Shown here in pieces: positions 23,755-33,170 of a stretch of 64,000 nt of DNA. The first letter of the stretch is position 1. Each line of letters starts with the position of its first letter. The notes beneath the pieces were generated by a model. The model did no database searches and was not told the origin of the DNA. It saw only the letters and a list, made by a program, of their open reading frames with translations. Source of the DNA: Cyprinodon diabolis (Eukaryota; Chordata; Actinopteri; Cyprinodontiformes; Cyprinodontidae); the NCBI GenBank assembly GCA_030533445.1, contig CM060081.1, positions 34,174,111 to 34,238,110 of the forward strand, read 5' to 3'. Position numbers and translations under genes: made by a program.

Positions 23755-23960
23755 GGATGGGCTACAGTTTCTAGGACTGTTGATCTGCAGCAAGAAGGTT
23801 TTTGGTTCGAGTCCTGATCAAGGGTCTTTCTGCATGGAGTTTGCATGTTCTCCCCGTGCATGCATGGGTTCTCTGTGTGCTCAGGCTTCCTACCACATTC
23901 CCACCAGTTAATTGCTTTAAATTGTCCTTAGGTGTTAGTGTTTCTGTACATGGCTGTGTG
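23755..23960 (+). mobile_element. 5' part of a SINE interrupted by the P-like element
   Basis: Matches the SINE at 19247 over its B box ('ttggttcgagtcctga') and the body block 'ggagtttgcatgttctcc', up to 'tacatggctgtgtg'. It stops at 23960 and resumes at 30488. Its last eight bases, GCTGTGTG (23953-23960), are duplicated at 30488-30495. Confidence 0.75.
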
Positions 23961-24049
23961 CATAGATATCCATATCTAGATGTCTTACGGCGGAGTTTCA
24001 AATGTCATCACCGGCGGCCATCTTGCCTCAGGCAGGCTTTCTGGTGTGC

Positions 24050-24900
24050 TCTGTGGTACCTAATGTAAGGTGAGTGATCAGCACGAACACAAATACTCTT
24101 ATCTCATTGAATTCTTGACGGATTTACAAACAGTTTGGTTTCTTACAAACATTATGAACGTGGCTATAATTCTTGATGCTTGAACATGTCGAAATTGCAG
24201 ATTTTCTTGTCGAAAAATGACTTAATCGTGCAGCATAGTTGTGCATCACGGCTACTTGCGCAAGTTATCAAGGCTTAGACTATTGGGCAATTAAATAGGT
24301 TTTACTGACACCAATAACAATTGTATGACAATTAATCTTTGGTGTAAATTACAATCTTTGTGGATGTGGTTGTAGTTATTAGTTGGCTAATAACAATAAT
24401 CTGAGTGTTGTTGTATTTTCATTATTAGCCTAACGTTTGCTGGCTAATAACAAGAAGCTGCAAAGTGAGACCTAACGTTAGTAAGTTAGCAGCTAACGTT
24501 ACAGTTTAGCTAGCTGCTAACGTTAACCAGCAACTTTACATCAGTGGAAGAGGCAGAATTGCACATGATTTCCAATCGATTTGGTTTGTCAAAACATCTT
24601 ATATTATCTTACAGGAATTTGCTGGGTTTATTAAAGGAAGATGCCAGACTTTTGCTATGACATAATAGTATTACAAGATTGTTGCTGACTCAAAGCTTTT
24701 ATAAGTTTGTATTAGTTTCATTTGGACAACTTTTTATAAGTAGTTTAGTGTGGTTGTGTCATTCTCAAGTGCATACATACATACATACTTACATACATTT
24801 ACCCCAAATAAATTTAATTTAGGTGTGTATTTTTGTGCTTACCCTTAATGTTGAAAGAACGAAAAAGGGTTGGAAATGTTGACAATAATTTATACATCTG
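24050..24900. other. Interior of the P-like element, 5' part
   Basis: A GGTGAGTGATC donor-like site at about 24068-24078 follows a short frame with cysteines that could be the remains of the first THAP exon; this is weak. The AACGTTA-rich cluster at 24470-24527 and a (CATA)n run near 24772-24786 are the other visible features. Confidence 0.3.
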
Positions 24901-24920
24901 GGAACATTTCTCACGTTTTT

Positions 24921-25120
24921 AAGGTTTCCCAAAAACGGAGAGATGAGGAGGCTGTGAGAACTTGTCCTAAGAAGGGACGGTTTTGTTGCAAATGACAGGA
25001 CTCTTCACTGCACTTCAGGAGTGAGGATTTTGACCGAACAGGGCAGACTGTCCGACTTAAAGATGGTGTTGTGCCAAACATTTTAAACTTTCCAGCTCAT
25101 CTTCAAAGGGCATGTGTATC
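24921..25120 (+). pseudogene. Broken THAP zinc-finger domain (C-terminal half)
   Basis: Reading from 24925 gives FPKNGEMRRL and then TGA where THAP domains carry their invariant Trp. It continues ELVLRRDGFVANDRTL, then needs a frame change to HFRSEDFDRTGQ and LKDGVVPNILNFPAHLQ. The HF after the zinc ligand and the VPNI..FP ending match the THAP consensus (C2CH DNA-binding finger; CSxHF, then AVPTIF). With at least one nonsense mutation and one frameshift it cannot be expressed. It probably encoded the DNA-binding domain of a P-type transposase. The N-terminal zinc ligands are not securely identified. Confidence 0.7.
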
Positions 25121-25139
25121 ATTGAAATTTAATCACATA

Positions 25140-25722
25140 TTGATATACCAATCTTATACACCGTGAATTGTTGTTGGTCACTTTTGTTTTTGTTTCTGCA
25201 GGTTATATAATGTGTAAGCAGGAGGAGAAGATCTTCCATCCCCGTTTGGTGACATTCCTGCGCTAGTACAGGACCACAGCTACCTTCCTTTCCTCATAAC
25301 ACAGAAGCTCAATAAAACCTTCCTTTTCAAAGGGCATTAGCCAAGCTATGTTTTTTGGGTCATTTTTTAAATCTCTGTCTTCCATGTGTACATCACAGTA
25401 GTGTAGGTGGGGATTTCAACATGCTACATCTATATATACTTGTGAAGGGGACTATCAAATAAATGTCACTTTTATAATGGTTTAAAAATAGGAACTTTTG
25501 TGCAATTACCCCTGATATATAATCCAAATAGTCTACATGAAACTTCAAAGTGTTACCTTTAATTTGAAACCTGGATTATGCTTCTACACCAAGAGGTTGC
25601 CACACAATAAGCCTTTTTTGTCAGTATTTCATATTTTATTATAACAATAATATTCATAATATAAAAGTATGTATGTAAATATATATAAATTAAGACTGTG
25701 AAATAATTAATCACACCCAAAT
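25140..25722. other. Interior of the P-like element between the THAP relic and Rex3
   Basis: Contains CAATAAAACC near 25310, a possible former polyadenylation signal of the element. Otherwise AT-rich with no frame. Confidence 0.3.
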
Positions 25723-25733
25723 AAAAGTGTTTA

Positions 25734-27360
25734 CTCGTACTCGTACTCGTACTCGTACTCGTACTCGTCGTCTCCCGCTTTATCCGGAACCGGGTCGTGG
25801 GGGCAGCAGACTAAGCAGAGACTCCCAGACTTCCCTCTCCGCAGACACCTCCTCCAGCTCTGTTGGGGGAAGCCCTAGGCGCTCCCAGGCCAGCCGAGAG
25901 ACATAGTCTCTCCAGCGTGTCCTGGGTCGTCCCCTGGGCCTCCTCCCGGTGGGACATGCCTGGAACACCTCCCGAGGGTGGCGTCCAGGGGGCATCCGAA
26001 GAAGATGTCCGAGCCACCTCAACTGACTCCTCTCGATGTGGAGGAGAACCGGCTCTACTCTGAGCCTCTCCCGAATGACGAGCTCCTCACCCTATCTCTA
26101 AGGGAGAGCCCAGCCACCCTGCGGAGAAAGCTAATTTCAGCCGCTTGTATCCGGGATCTCGTTCTTTCGGTCATGATCCAAATTTCATGACCATAGGTGA
26201 GGGTAGGGACGTAGACCGACCGGTAAATTGAGAGCTTTGCCTTTTCGCTCAGCTCCCTCTTCACCACAACAGACCAGTGCAGCGTCCGCATTATTGCAGC
26301 AGCCGCACCGATCCGTCTATCGATCTCCCGCTCCATTCTTCCCTCACTCGTGAACAGGACCCCAAGATACTTGAACTCCTCCACTTGAGGCAGGGACTCT
26401 CCTCCAACCTGAAGGGGACAAGCCACCTTTTTCCGATCGAGAACCATGGCCTCGGACTTGGAGGAGCTGATTCTCATCCCGGCCGCTTCACACTGGGCTG
26501 CGAACCGCCCCAGCGCACGCTGTAGGTCTTGGCAGGAGGGAGCCAGCAGAACTACGTCATCCGCAAAAAGCAGGGACGAGATCCGCTGTTCCCCAAACCA
26601 GACCCCCTCCGTTCCTTGGCTGCGCCTAGAAATCCTGTCCATAAAAGTTATGAACAGGACTGGTGACAGAGGGCAGCCCTGTCGGAGTCCAACATGCACT
26701 GGGAACAGGTCCGACTTAGTGCCGGCAATGCGAACCAGACTCCTGCTCCGCTTGTACAGAGAACGGATGGTCCCTAATAAAGGGCCCCCGACTCCATACT
26801 CCTGGAGCACCCCCCACAGGGCAGTACGAGGGACACGGTCGAATGCCTTCTCCAAGTCCAAAAAACACATGTGGACTGGTTGGGCAAACTCCCATGAACC
26901 CTCAAGCTGGTCCACTGTTCCACGGCCAGGACGAAAACCACACTGCTCCTCCTGCAGCCGAGGTTCGACAATCAGCCGGACTCTCCTCTCCAGCACCCTG
27001 GCATAGGCCTTTCCGGGAGGCTGAGAAGTGTGATTCCCCGATAATTGGAACACACCCTCCGGTCCCCCTTCTTGTGGAGGGGAACCACCACCCCAGTCTG
27101 CCAATCCAGGGGTACTGTTCCCGACCTCCACGCGATGTTGAAGAGACGTGTCAACCATGACAGCCCGACAACATCCAGAGCTCTAAGATACTCAGGACGG
27201 ATCTCGTCCACCCCCGAAGCCTTGCCACCGTGGAGTTTTTTGACCACCTCGGTGACTTCGGCCTGGGTGATGAACGATTCCAGCCCCAAGCACCCCGTCT
27301 CTTCTTCCCCCACGGAAGGCGTGTCCGTCGGGTTGAGGAGATCCTCAAAGTATTCCTTCC
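25734..27360 (-). mobile_element. 5'-truncated Rex3 (RTE-clade) non-LTR retrotransposon
   Basis: Encodes RTE-type reverse transcriptase on the minus strand. Plus-strand blocks 'tggtgacagagggcagccctg' (about 26661) and 'accaccaccccagtctgcca' (about 27087) agree with the standard Rex3 PCR primer sites as I recall them. The 3' end is a short tandem tail of CGAGTA units (25734-25769), typical of RTE elements. Flanking AAAAGTGTTTA repeats (25723-25733 and 27361-27371) are perfect, an 11-bp target-primed duplication that sets both boundaries. The endonuclease part is missing, so it was truncated on insertion. Confidence 0.85.
25780..27356 (-). pseudogene. Rex3 reverse transcriptase, frameshifted
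   Basis: Order on the minus strand: an N-terminal RT segment (27313-27010 frame: AEVTEVVKKLHGGKASGVDEI, then NYRGITLL), then GFRPGRGTVDQL, FLDLEKAFDRVPR, LRQGCPLSPVLF, and the catalytic FADDVVLL, then EEFKYLGVLF (26055-27158 frame). Last is a C-terminal segment HLLRMPPGRHPREVF ending at 25780. Two frame changes, near 27010 and 26050, separate the three pieces, so the copy is dead. The catalytic FADD is retained. The missing 5' half would have held the AP endonuclease. Confidence 0.85.
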
Positions 27361-27371
27361 AAAAGTGTTTA

Positions 27372-27486
27372 TATATATAGATTTATATATATATATATAT
27401 ATAGATATCTATATATAGATAGATATAGATATCTATATCTATCTATATATAGATAGATATAGATATCTATATAGATAGATAGATAT
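27372..27486. repeat. TATA/ATAG(ATC) microsatellite, left part
   Basis: Alternating TA followed by ATAGAT and ATCTAT units that are internally palindromic. It continues as the same repeat at 29985, showing that the Gypsy element landed inside one microsatellite. Confidence 0.9.
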
Positions 27487-28172
27487 TGTCATGATGGGTT
27501 CAGGTTCTTAGCCCATATGCAGAACACAACGGAGGCTGGGTAAAAGTTTAACAGAGTTTATTGAATGTTTCACAAAAAACACAAGATAATGTACTGGGTC
27601 AGGAACTGGTCCGGGCTGGTTCACTGAAGTCTGCAGAGATGATAGTTTGATTAGAAGGCAGGCTGATGAGTTATGAGTCTTTGATAATTCAGGTTTGTAC
27701 CTTGACTAAGTCCAGGCTTCTCCTTGAGAGAGAGGGAACCGTTGGGTCCAGAGACTGTTTGTTCAGCAGAGTTCAAGAGCAGCTGCAGCGTCTTGCTTCT
27801 GACTTTGGATGGCAGACCTTGATCAGAGTTTCCAGCTTTTAACTAAGAGCAGCAGGGGAATCCACATAGGAATCTTCAGGTTAAGCTCATCCAGAGCTTC
27901 AGGCTAGAGACAGGTTTCCTGTGAGGCAAAAACAGAGGAGAGTTAGAATCAGATCTCTCTCAAGAGACAACTAAGATTCTTCAGGTTCTAGGCTCAGGTT
28001 GCTAACCAAACTAAGGTCAACATTGCGGCGTCGAAGCAAGGTCTGGCAGCTGGTTATAAAGGGGAGGTCTCCTGATGAGTAGATGCGTCTCAGGTGTGCT
28101 GGAAGACTCCAGCTCCAGGAGAACCACGGCGCACTCTGCTGGAGGAAGGTAGTACAGCTCCAGATCCCAACA
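27487..28172 (-). repeat. 3' LTR of the Gypsy element
   Basis: Complete LTR. On the minus strand TGTTGGGATC begins U3, CTTTATAACC near 28050 is a TATA-like box, TCAATAAACTC near 27563 is the polyadenylation signal, and the end is CATCATGACA. The same CATGACA ending occurs in the solo LTRs elsewhere in the window. Confidence 0.85.
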
Positions 28173-28183
28173 GTACCCCCCTC

Positions 28184-29846
28184 TCAACAACCGCCTCTTG
28201 GCGGTCCAGAAGATGGACCGCGGTCAGGGAGAATTTCCTGTGGGATGCCATGGAGTCGGAAAACATGCTTCACCAAAAGCTGCGCCGTCTGGAGAGCCGT
28301 GGGAAGTTTTCTGAGGGGAATTAAATGACAAGACTTGGAGAAACGGTCGACGATGGTTAAAATGGTGGACATACCTCTGGAAATCGGGAGACCAGTGACA
28401 AAATCTACGGCAACATGAGACCAGGGACGGGTAGGAACAGGTAGAGGATGCAGCAGGCCAGAAGGTGGTTGGTGAGAGGTTTTGTTTCTGGCGCAGATGG
28501 GACATGCCAAAACATACTCTTTAACGTCCTTGTGTAAGGATGGCCACCAGAAACGTCTTGTAATCAGGGCAATCGTTCTGCTCACTCCAGGATGGGCGGA
28601 AAATTTAGCTGCATGCATCCACTGGATCAGGCGGGATCTGACAGAAGAAGGAACATAGGTTTTATTTGGGGGGCCGTTACCTGGGTCAGGTTCAGAGGCT
28701 AGGGCAGAGTTGATGAGATCGGTGATCTCCCAGGAAACCACTCCAACAGTACAGGAGGCAGGAAGAACAGGCTCGGGCGTCTCAGGTTGATCAGCAGAGT
28801 AAAGACGAGAGAGAGAATCGGGCTTGACGTTCTTGGAACCAGGTCTGTAAGAGATTATGAGATTGAATCGGGAGAAGAACAATGACCATCTAGAATGACG
28901 TGGGTTAGCTTGTTTGGCGGATTGGAGATATGCCAGGTTCTTATGGTCTGTCCAGACCAAAACTGGATGTTCGGCCCCCTCGAGCCAGTGTCTCCACTCC
29001 TCCAAGGCGAGTTTGATGGCTAGAAGTTCTCGGTCTCCAACATCATAGTTTTGCTCCGCTGGTGAGAGTCTACGGGAAAAAAAGGCACAGGGGTGAATCT
29101 TTTGGTCTGAGTCAAATTGTTGAGACAGAACTGCTCCAACACCGGAGTCTGAGGCATCCACCTCTAAGATGAACTGTTTAGAGGGATCTGGCTGGATCAG
29201 AATGGGAGCTCTAGAAAAGTGTTTGAGCTTCAGGAGTCCATTGAAATGTCTTCTTTACCGAAGTCAGGGTTGTGAGAGGTAGAGCTGTTTGACTGTAATT
29301 CCTTATGAAGCGTCTGTAAAAGTTAGCAAAACCAAGGAATCTCTGAAGCTGTTTGCGGTTTTCAGGTGTCGGCCAGTCCAGAACTGCCCTTATCTTGTCT
29401 TCGGATGGCTTAACCTGCCCGCCCTCGAGCACAAACCCTAAAAAAGTGACAGATGGTTGGTGAAATTCACATTTTTCTGCCTTCACAAAGAGCTTTTTTC
29501 CCAAAAGTCTCTGAAGGACCAGACGGACATGTTTCTTATGCTCTGGTAGGTTCTTGGAGTAGATCAAAATGTCATCAATGTACACAAACACGAATACATT
29601 CAAAAAATCTCTGAGGACATCATTGACTAGAGCCTGAAAACAGGCAGGGGCGTTTGTGAGACCAAAAGGCATGACCAAATACTCAAATTGGCCTAAGGGG
29701 GTCTTAAAGGCAGTCTTCCATTCGTCTCCTTCTCTTATCCTAAGAAGGTGATAAGCATTTCTGAAATCGAGCTTGGTGAAGACTGTTGCACCTTGAACAG
29801 GTTCAAATGCTGATGCCAGTAATGGTAGTGGGTACTTATTTAGCAA
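28184..29846 (-). pseudogene. Gypsy pol remnant: RT, RNase H and partial integrase
   Basis: 29846-29211 encodes RT from NKYPLPLL through [21 protein letters not shown], the catalytic [11 protein letters not shown] and [13 protein letters not shown] small deletion near 29222 shifts the frame before APILIQ. 29161-28184 then encodes RNase H ([31 protein letters not shown]), the integrase zinc finger (HPG...H...CPIC), and core Asp residues in [10 protein letters not shown] and ILPDRG. The third catalytic residue, Glu, and the C-terminus are deleted. The order RT-RH-IN identifies Ty3/Gypsy. Confidence 0.9.
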
Positions 29847-29979
29847 GGTCTGGGAGCTGGTTATAAAGGGGAGGTCTCCTGATGAGTAGATGCGTCTCAG
29901 GTGTGCTGGAAGACTCCAGCTCCAGGAGAACCACGGCGGACTCTGCTGGAGGAAGGTGGTACAGCTCCAGATCCCAACA
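29842..29979 (-). repeat. 5' LTR remnant of the Gypsy element
   Basis: 138 bp matching 28035-28172 with 3 differences (about 2%), joined at 29841/29842 directly to RT coding sequence. This is the scar of the 5' deletion. Confidence 0.85.
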
Positions 29980-29984
29980 GATAT

Positions 29985-30119
29985 ATAGATATCTATCTAT
30001 CTATATAGATATCTATATCTATATAGATATCTATATAGATATCTATCTATCTAGATAGATATATATAGATAGATAGATATCTATAGATATATCTATATAG
30101 ATATATATATATATATATC
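29985..30119. repeat. ATAG/ATCT microsatellite, right part
   Basis: Continuation of the tract at 27372-27486, with mixed ATAGAT/ATCTAT units ending in (AT)n. It is strongly self-complementary. Confidence 0.9.
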
Positions 30120-30487
30120 GTGTTGCCATTCAGTACACTGAGTTTTAATAGCATATATTGATTTAACATAAATACCTTGTGCATGTGTATATTTATTGCA
30201 CTTGTATGTTCTATTCAATATTCTTTTCATATGAAATTCCATGGTTATAATTATTCATAAGTGTGCAGTGTCATAACTACATGTCTGACTTTTGTTTAAC
30301 TAACCAAACAGTTTGAGAATCGTTAGACAATTGAGGAAGTTATGGTTATTTAAGTACATGCGCTTTTAAAACACAATGTTACGAATGAGCGAGCTGCCTG
30401 TGGCAAGATAGACGCCACGTGCGGACGTCGACCCCCATTGGCCAGCAGCGCGGACGAGACATCTAGCCTTTATTATGGATATCTATG
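30120..30487. other. Right end of the P-like element
   Basis: AT-rich interior, then a CpG-rich stretch (30390-30465) that contains the subterminal inverted block CTGCCTGTGGCAAGAT, then GACATCTAG and the terminal TATGGATATCTATG. Confidence 0.6.
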
Positions 30488-30615
30488 GCTGTGTGTGTCT
30501 GTGTTGCCCTCTGACCTGTCCAGGGTGTGCAGTGCCCTGCCTTTTTCAACCAAGGTTTAGACCCTCTGCTTCCCGAATGGGATTTGCAGGAGAAGATGGA
30601 TGGATCGATAAATGG
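30488..30615 (+). mobile_element. 3' part of the SINE interrupted by the P-like element
   Basis: Resumes with GCTGTGTG (the duplicated target), then 'gacctgtccagggtgtgcagtg' and ends in a GATGGATGGATCGATA tail, corresponding to the 3' half of the SINE at 19247. Confidence 0.75.
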
Positions 30616-30954
30616 GATAATCAAGGATCACCTGGCCAGCTAGGAGTGAACTTCTATGATCTGAGTGTTTCCAATTGGTCATCTTAAATGAAAATCTGAC
30701 CTTAGAATTATTTCCACCTACTTAAAACATTTCAAAAAATTGACGTACAGCCATGCCATCTGTGCTACACGCTGCTGTGAGTTTTCCTTTAAAAAGCAGG
30801 GAAATCAGTCAGGTTCCATTTCAGGTGCGAAAATGCAAGTGGAATGAATATGCTAATAAAATAGGGTTAATGGGCCTCCTATCTTCAGGGGTGGGCTGGT
30901 TGTTAGCAGCAGTGGAATATTTCCAGTGTTGTCGGTTGCTGCTGGTGAGACATA
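30616..30954. other. Spacer, nothing recognised
   Basis: No exon or repeat with ends. The TA at 30953-30954 is the left target duplication of the Tc1-type transposon. Confidence 0.4.
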
Positions 30955-31156
30955 CAGGTGCTGGTCATAAAATTAGAATATCATGAAAAAGTAGATTGAT
31001 TTCAGTAATTCCATTTAAAAAGTGAAACTTGTATATTATATTCATACATTACATACAAACTCATATATTTCAGATGTTTATTTTGTTTAATTTTGATGAT
31101 TACAAATGACAACAAATGAAAATCTCAAATTCATCATATCAGAAAATTAGAATATT
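30955..31156 (+). repeat. Left terminal inverted repeat of the Tc1-type element
   Basis: 202 bp, ending AGAATATT. It is the exact reverse complement of 32365-32566. The motif AAAATTAGAATAT occurs near both the outer and inner ends of the repeat, as expected for paired transposase-binding sites in long Tc1 repeats. Confidence 0.95.
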
Positions 31157-31242
31157 ACTGAAGACCAATAAAAACAAAGGATTTATAGAAATGTTGGCCA
31201 ACTGAAAAGTATGAACATGAAAAGTATGAGCATGTACAGCAC

Positions 31243-32247
31243 TCAGTATTTAGTTGGGCCTCCTTTGGCCTGTATTACTGCAGCAATGCGGCGTGGCATG
31301 GAGTCGATCAGTCTGTGGCACTGCTCAGGTGTTATGATAGCCCAGGTTGCTCTAATAGTGGCTTTTAGCTCTTCTGAATTGTTGGGTCTGGTGTATTGCA
31401 TCTTCTTCTTCACAATACCCCATAGATTTTCTATGGGGTTAAGGTCAGGAGAGTTTGCTGGCCAATTAAGAACAGGGATACCATGGTCCTTCAACCAGGT
31501 ACTGGTAGCTTTGGCACTGTGTGCAGGTGCCAAGTCCTGTTGGAAAATGAAATCTGCATCTCCAAAAAGTTGGTCAGCTGCAGGAAGCATGAAGTGCTCT
31601 AAAACTTCCTGGTATGTGGCTGCGTTGACCCTGGACCTCAGAAAACACAATGGACCAACACCAGCAGATGACATGGCACCCCAAACCATCACTGACTGTG
31701 GAAACTTTACACTGGACTTCAAGCAACGTGGATGAAGTGCCTCTCTTCTTTTCCTCCAGACTCTGGGACCTTGATTTCCAAAGGAAATGCAAAATTTACT
31801 TTCATCAGAGAACATGACTTTGGACCACTCACCAGCAGTCCAGTCCTGTTTCTCTTTAGCCCAGGCAAGACGCTTCTGACGCTGTCTGTGGTTCAAGAGT
31901 GGCTTGACACAAGGAATGCGACAGCAGAAACCCATGTCTTTCATACGTCTGTGTGTGGTGGTTCTTGAAGCACTCACTCCAGCTGCAGTCCACTCTTTGT
32001 GAATCTCCCCCACATTTTTGAATGGGTTTTGTTTCACAATCCTCTCCAGGGTGCGGTTATCTCTCTTGCTTGTACACTTTTTTCGACCACATCTTTTCCT
32101 TCCCTTCGCCTCTCTATTAATGTGCTTGGACACTGAGCTCTGTGAACAGCCAGCCTCTTTAGCGATGACCTTTTGTGTCTTGCCCTCCTTGTGCAAGGTG
32201 TCGATGGTCGTCTTTTGGACAACTGTCAAGTCAGCAGTCTTCCCCAT
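31243..32247 (-). CDS. Tc1-family transposase, DD34E, intact
   Basis: Cut-and-paste transposase of 334 residues if started at MGKTADLT (32247); the frame is open 12 codons upstream to 32283, but MGK is the usual Tc1 start. Tc1 transposases are about 340 residues. Residues 8-50 form the first helix-turn-helix (KVIAKEAGCSQSSVSKH). A basic GRKRCGRKK linker follows, then a second HTH region (KNVGEIHKEW...). The catalytic triad is D148 (FSDESKF), D238 (FQQDLAPAH) and E273 (SPDLNPIENLWG), with exactly 34 residues between the last two. The more common QDNAPCH motif is QDLAPAH here. It ends GGPTKY and a stop just inside the left repeat. No stops or shifts were found, so it could be functional. Confidence 0.93.
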   Translation of the reverse strand: MGKTADLTVVQKTTIDTLHKEGKTQKVIAKEAGCSQSSVSKHINREAKGRKRCGRKKCTSKRDNRTLERIVKQNPFKNVGEIHKEWTAAGVSASRTTTHRRMKDMGFCCRIPCVKPLLNHRQRQKRLAWAKEKQDWTAGEWSKVMFSDESKFCISFGNQGPRVWRKRREALHPRCLKSSVKFPQSVMVWGAMSSAGVGPLCFLRSRVNAATYQEVLEHFMLPAADQLFGDADFIFQQDLAPAHSAKATSTWLKDHGIPVLNWPANSPDLNPIENLWGIVKKKMQYTRPNNSEELKATIRATWAIITPEQCHRLIDSMPRRIAAVIQAKGGPTKY

Positions 32248-32364
32248 GATTGTGTAGCCTATAGAACTAGACTGAAAGACCATTTAAAGGCTTTTGCAGG
32301 TGGTTTGAGTTAATTAGCTGATTAGAGTGTGGCACCAGGGGCCATCAATTTTGAACCTTTTCAC

Positions 32365-32566
32365 AATATTCTAATTTTCTGATATGATGAATTTGAGATT
32401 TTCATTTGTTGTCATTTGTAATCATCAAAATTAAACAAAATAAACATCTGAAATATATGAGTTTGTATGTAATGTATGAATATAATATACAAGTTTCACT
32501 TTTTAAATGGAATTACTGAAATCAATCTACTTTTTCATGATATTCTAATTTTATGACCAGCACCTG
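32365..32566 (-). repeat. Right terminal inverted repeat of the Tc1-type element
   Basis: Exact reverse complement of 30955-31156. The transposase start codon lies about 117 bp inside it. Confidence 0.95.
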
Positions 32567-32845
32567 TATGTCACATGTCAGTCATAATGGGGCAAATGGA
32601 CCACCTGACAGGAAAGGGGATGAACAGAGGGAGAGGTTAAAAAAGCTCTGGCCTTAAAATGTGTTCTTGATAAAGCAGATAGGACATAAACAGTAGTAGT
32701 TAAAAACAGTTCGTGACCGCCAGTGGTGCTGTTTTTGGAAAATAATGACCAAGAAAGTATTTCAAAATAATAACCAAGCAATGAGAAAAATAAAATAGAA
32801 TTAAGTCTCACATGAACACAACTTATTTGTTGCACATAAATATAT

Positions 32846-33170
32846 AAAGTTTATTTATATAGCACCAATTTACAACACATCTCAACGCACTTTACAGAGA
32901 CAATTCAATGACATCATACTGTCAGATTGGTTTAAATTTTAGTTTTTTTTTTAAAGTTTTTTAGTATCTAAGAAAACCCAGCTGATTGCATTGACTCATT
33001 GTCTCGAAGGCCATCCCTCCCACCAACCATGCTTGTAGCGACAATGGAGAGGAAACCTCCCTTTTAACAGGAAGAAACCTCCAGCAGAACCAGGCTCGGT
33101 GTAAGTGTCCATCTGCCGGGCCCACTGGGGCTCAAGGACACAGAAGTAGACAAAGTAAAAGAGGCAGAGA
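32846..33170 (+). repeat. Interspersed repeat family A
   Basis: It starts with 'gtttatttatatagcaccaatt', continues through 'caatggagaggaaacctccc' and 'acaggaagaaacctccagcagaaccagg', and ends near 'cactggggctcaaggacac'. The copy at 63183-63520 is in the same orientation, and those at 2596 and about 20950 are reversed. I know this as a common teleost dispersed repeat but not by a reliable name. Confidence 0.65.

Larger units (their letters stand above)
27487..29979 (-). mobile_element. Ty3/Gypsy LTR retrotransposon with two large internal deletions
   Basis: The left (3') LTR is 27487-28172 (686 bp, TGT...ACA). The right (5') LTR keeps only its first 138 bp (29842-29979), which differ from the left LTR at 3 positions. 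A polypurine tract (AGAGGGGGG, minus strand) abuts the 3' LTR. Target duplication GATAT at 27482-27486 and 29980-29984. The 5' deletion removes the rest of the 5' LTR, primer site, gag, protease and the RT N-terminus. A second deletion removes the integrase C-terminus. It cannot move by itself. Confidence 0.9.
23961..30487 (+). mobile_element. P-element-like DNA transposon, decayed, with nested insertions
   Basis: The two ends are inverted copies. The left end starts CATAGATATCCATA and the right end, read inward, starts with the same 14 bases. Subterminal blocks CTAGATGTCT and ATCTTGCC-CAGGCAG recur at both ends in inverted order with different spacing. A perfect 8-bp duplication GCTGTGTG lies outside both ends and the host SINE reads through it. 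About 1 kb inside is a broken THAP domain. An 8-bp duplication, CA-starting ends and a THAP domain together fit the P superfamily; hAT elements also make 8-bp duplications but lack THAP. No transposase catalytic domain is seen, so this is a non-autonomous or gutted copy. Removing the nested Rex3 (with its duplicated 11 bp) and Gypsy element (with its duplicated 5 bp) leaves about 2.4 kb. Confidence 0.65.
30955..32566 (-). mobile_element. Intact Tc1-type DNA transposon
   Basis: A 1612-bp element starting CAGGTGCTGGTCATAAAAT, with 202-bp terminal inverted repeats (30955-31156 and 32365-32566) that I find identical over their whole length. It is flanked by the TA dinucleotide (30953-30954 and 32567-32568), the obligatory Tc1/mariner target duplication. 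Between the repeats lies one uninterrupted transposase. Perfect repeats and an open frame mark a very recent arrival. Confidence 0.95.

Noticed and set aside
25734..25769. Tandem ACTCGT array as a possible CRISPR or satellite
   Set aside because: It is the microsatellite-like 3' tail of the Rex3 element.
26446..27006. 186-codon plus-strand ORF
   Set aside because: Antisense shadow of the Rex3 reverse transcriptase.
31211..31735. 174-codon plus-strand ORF
   Set aside because: Antisense shadow of the intact Tc1 transposase.
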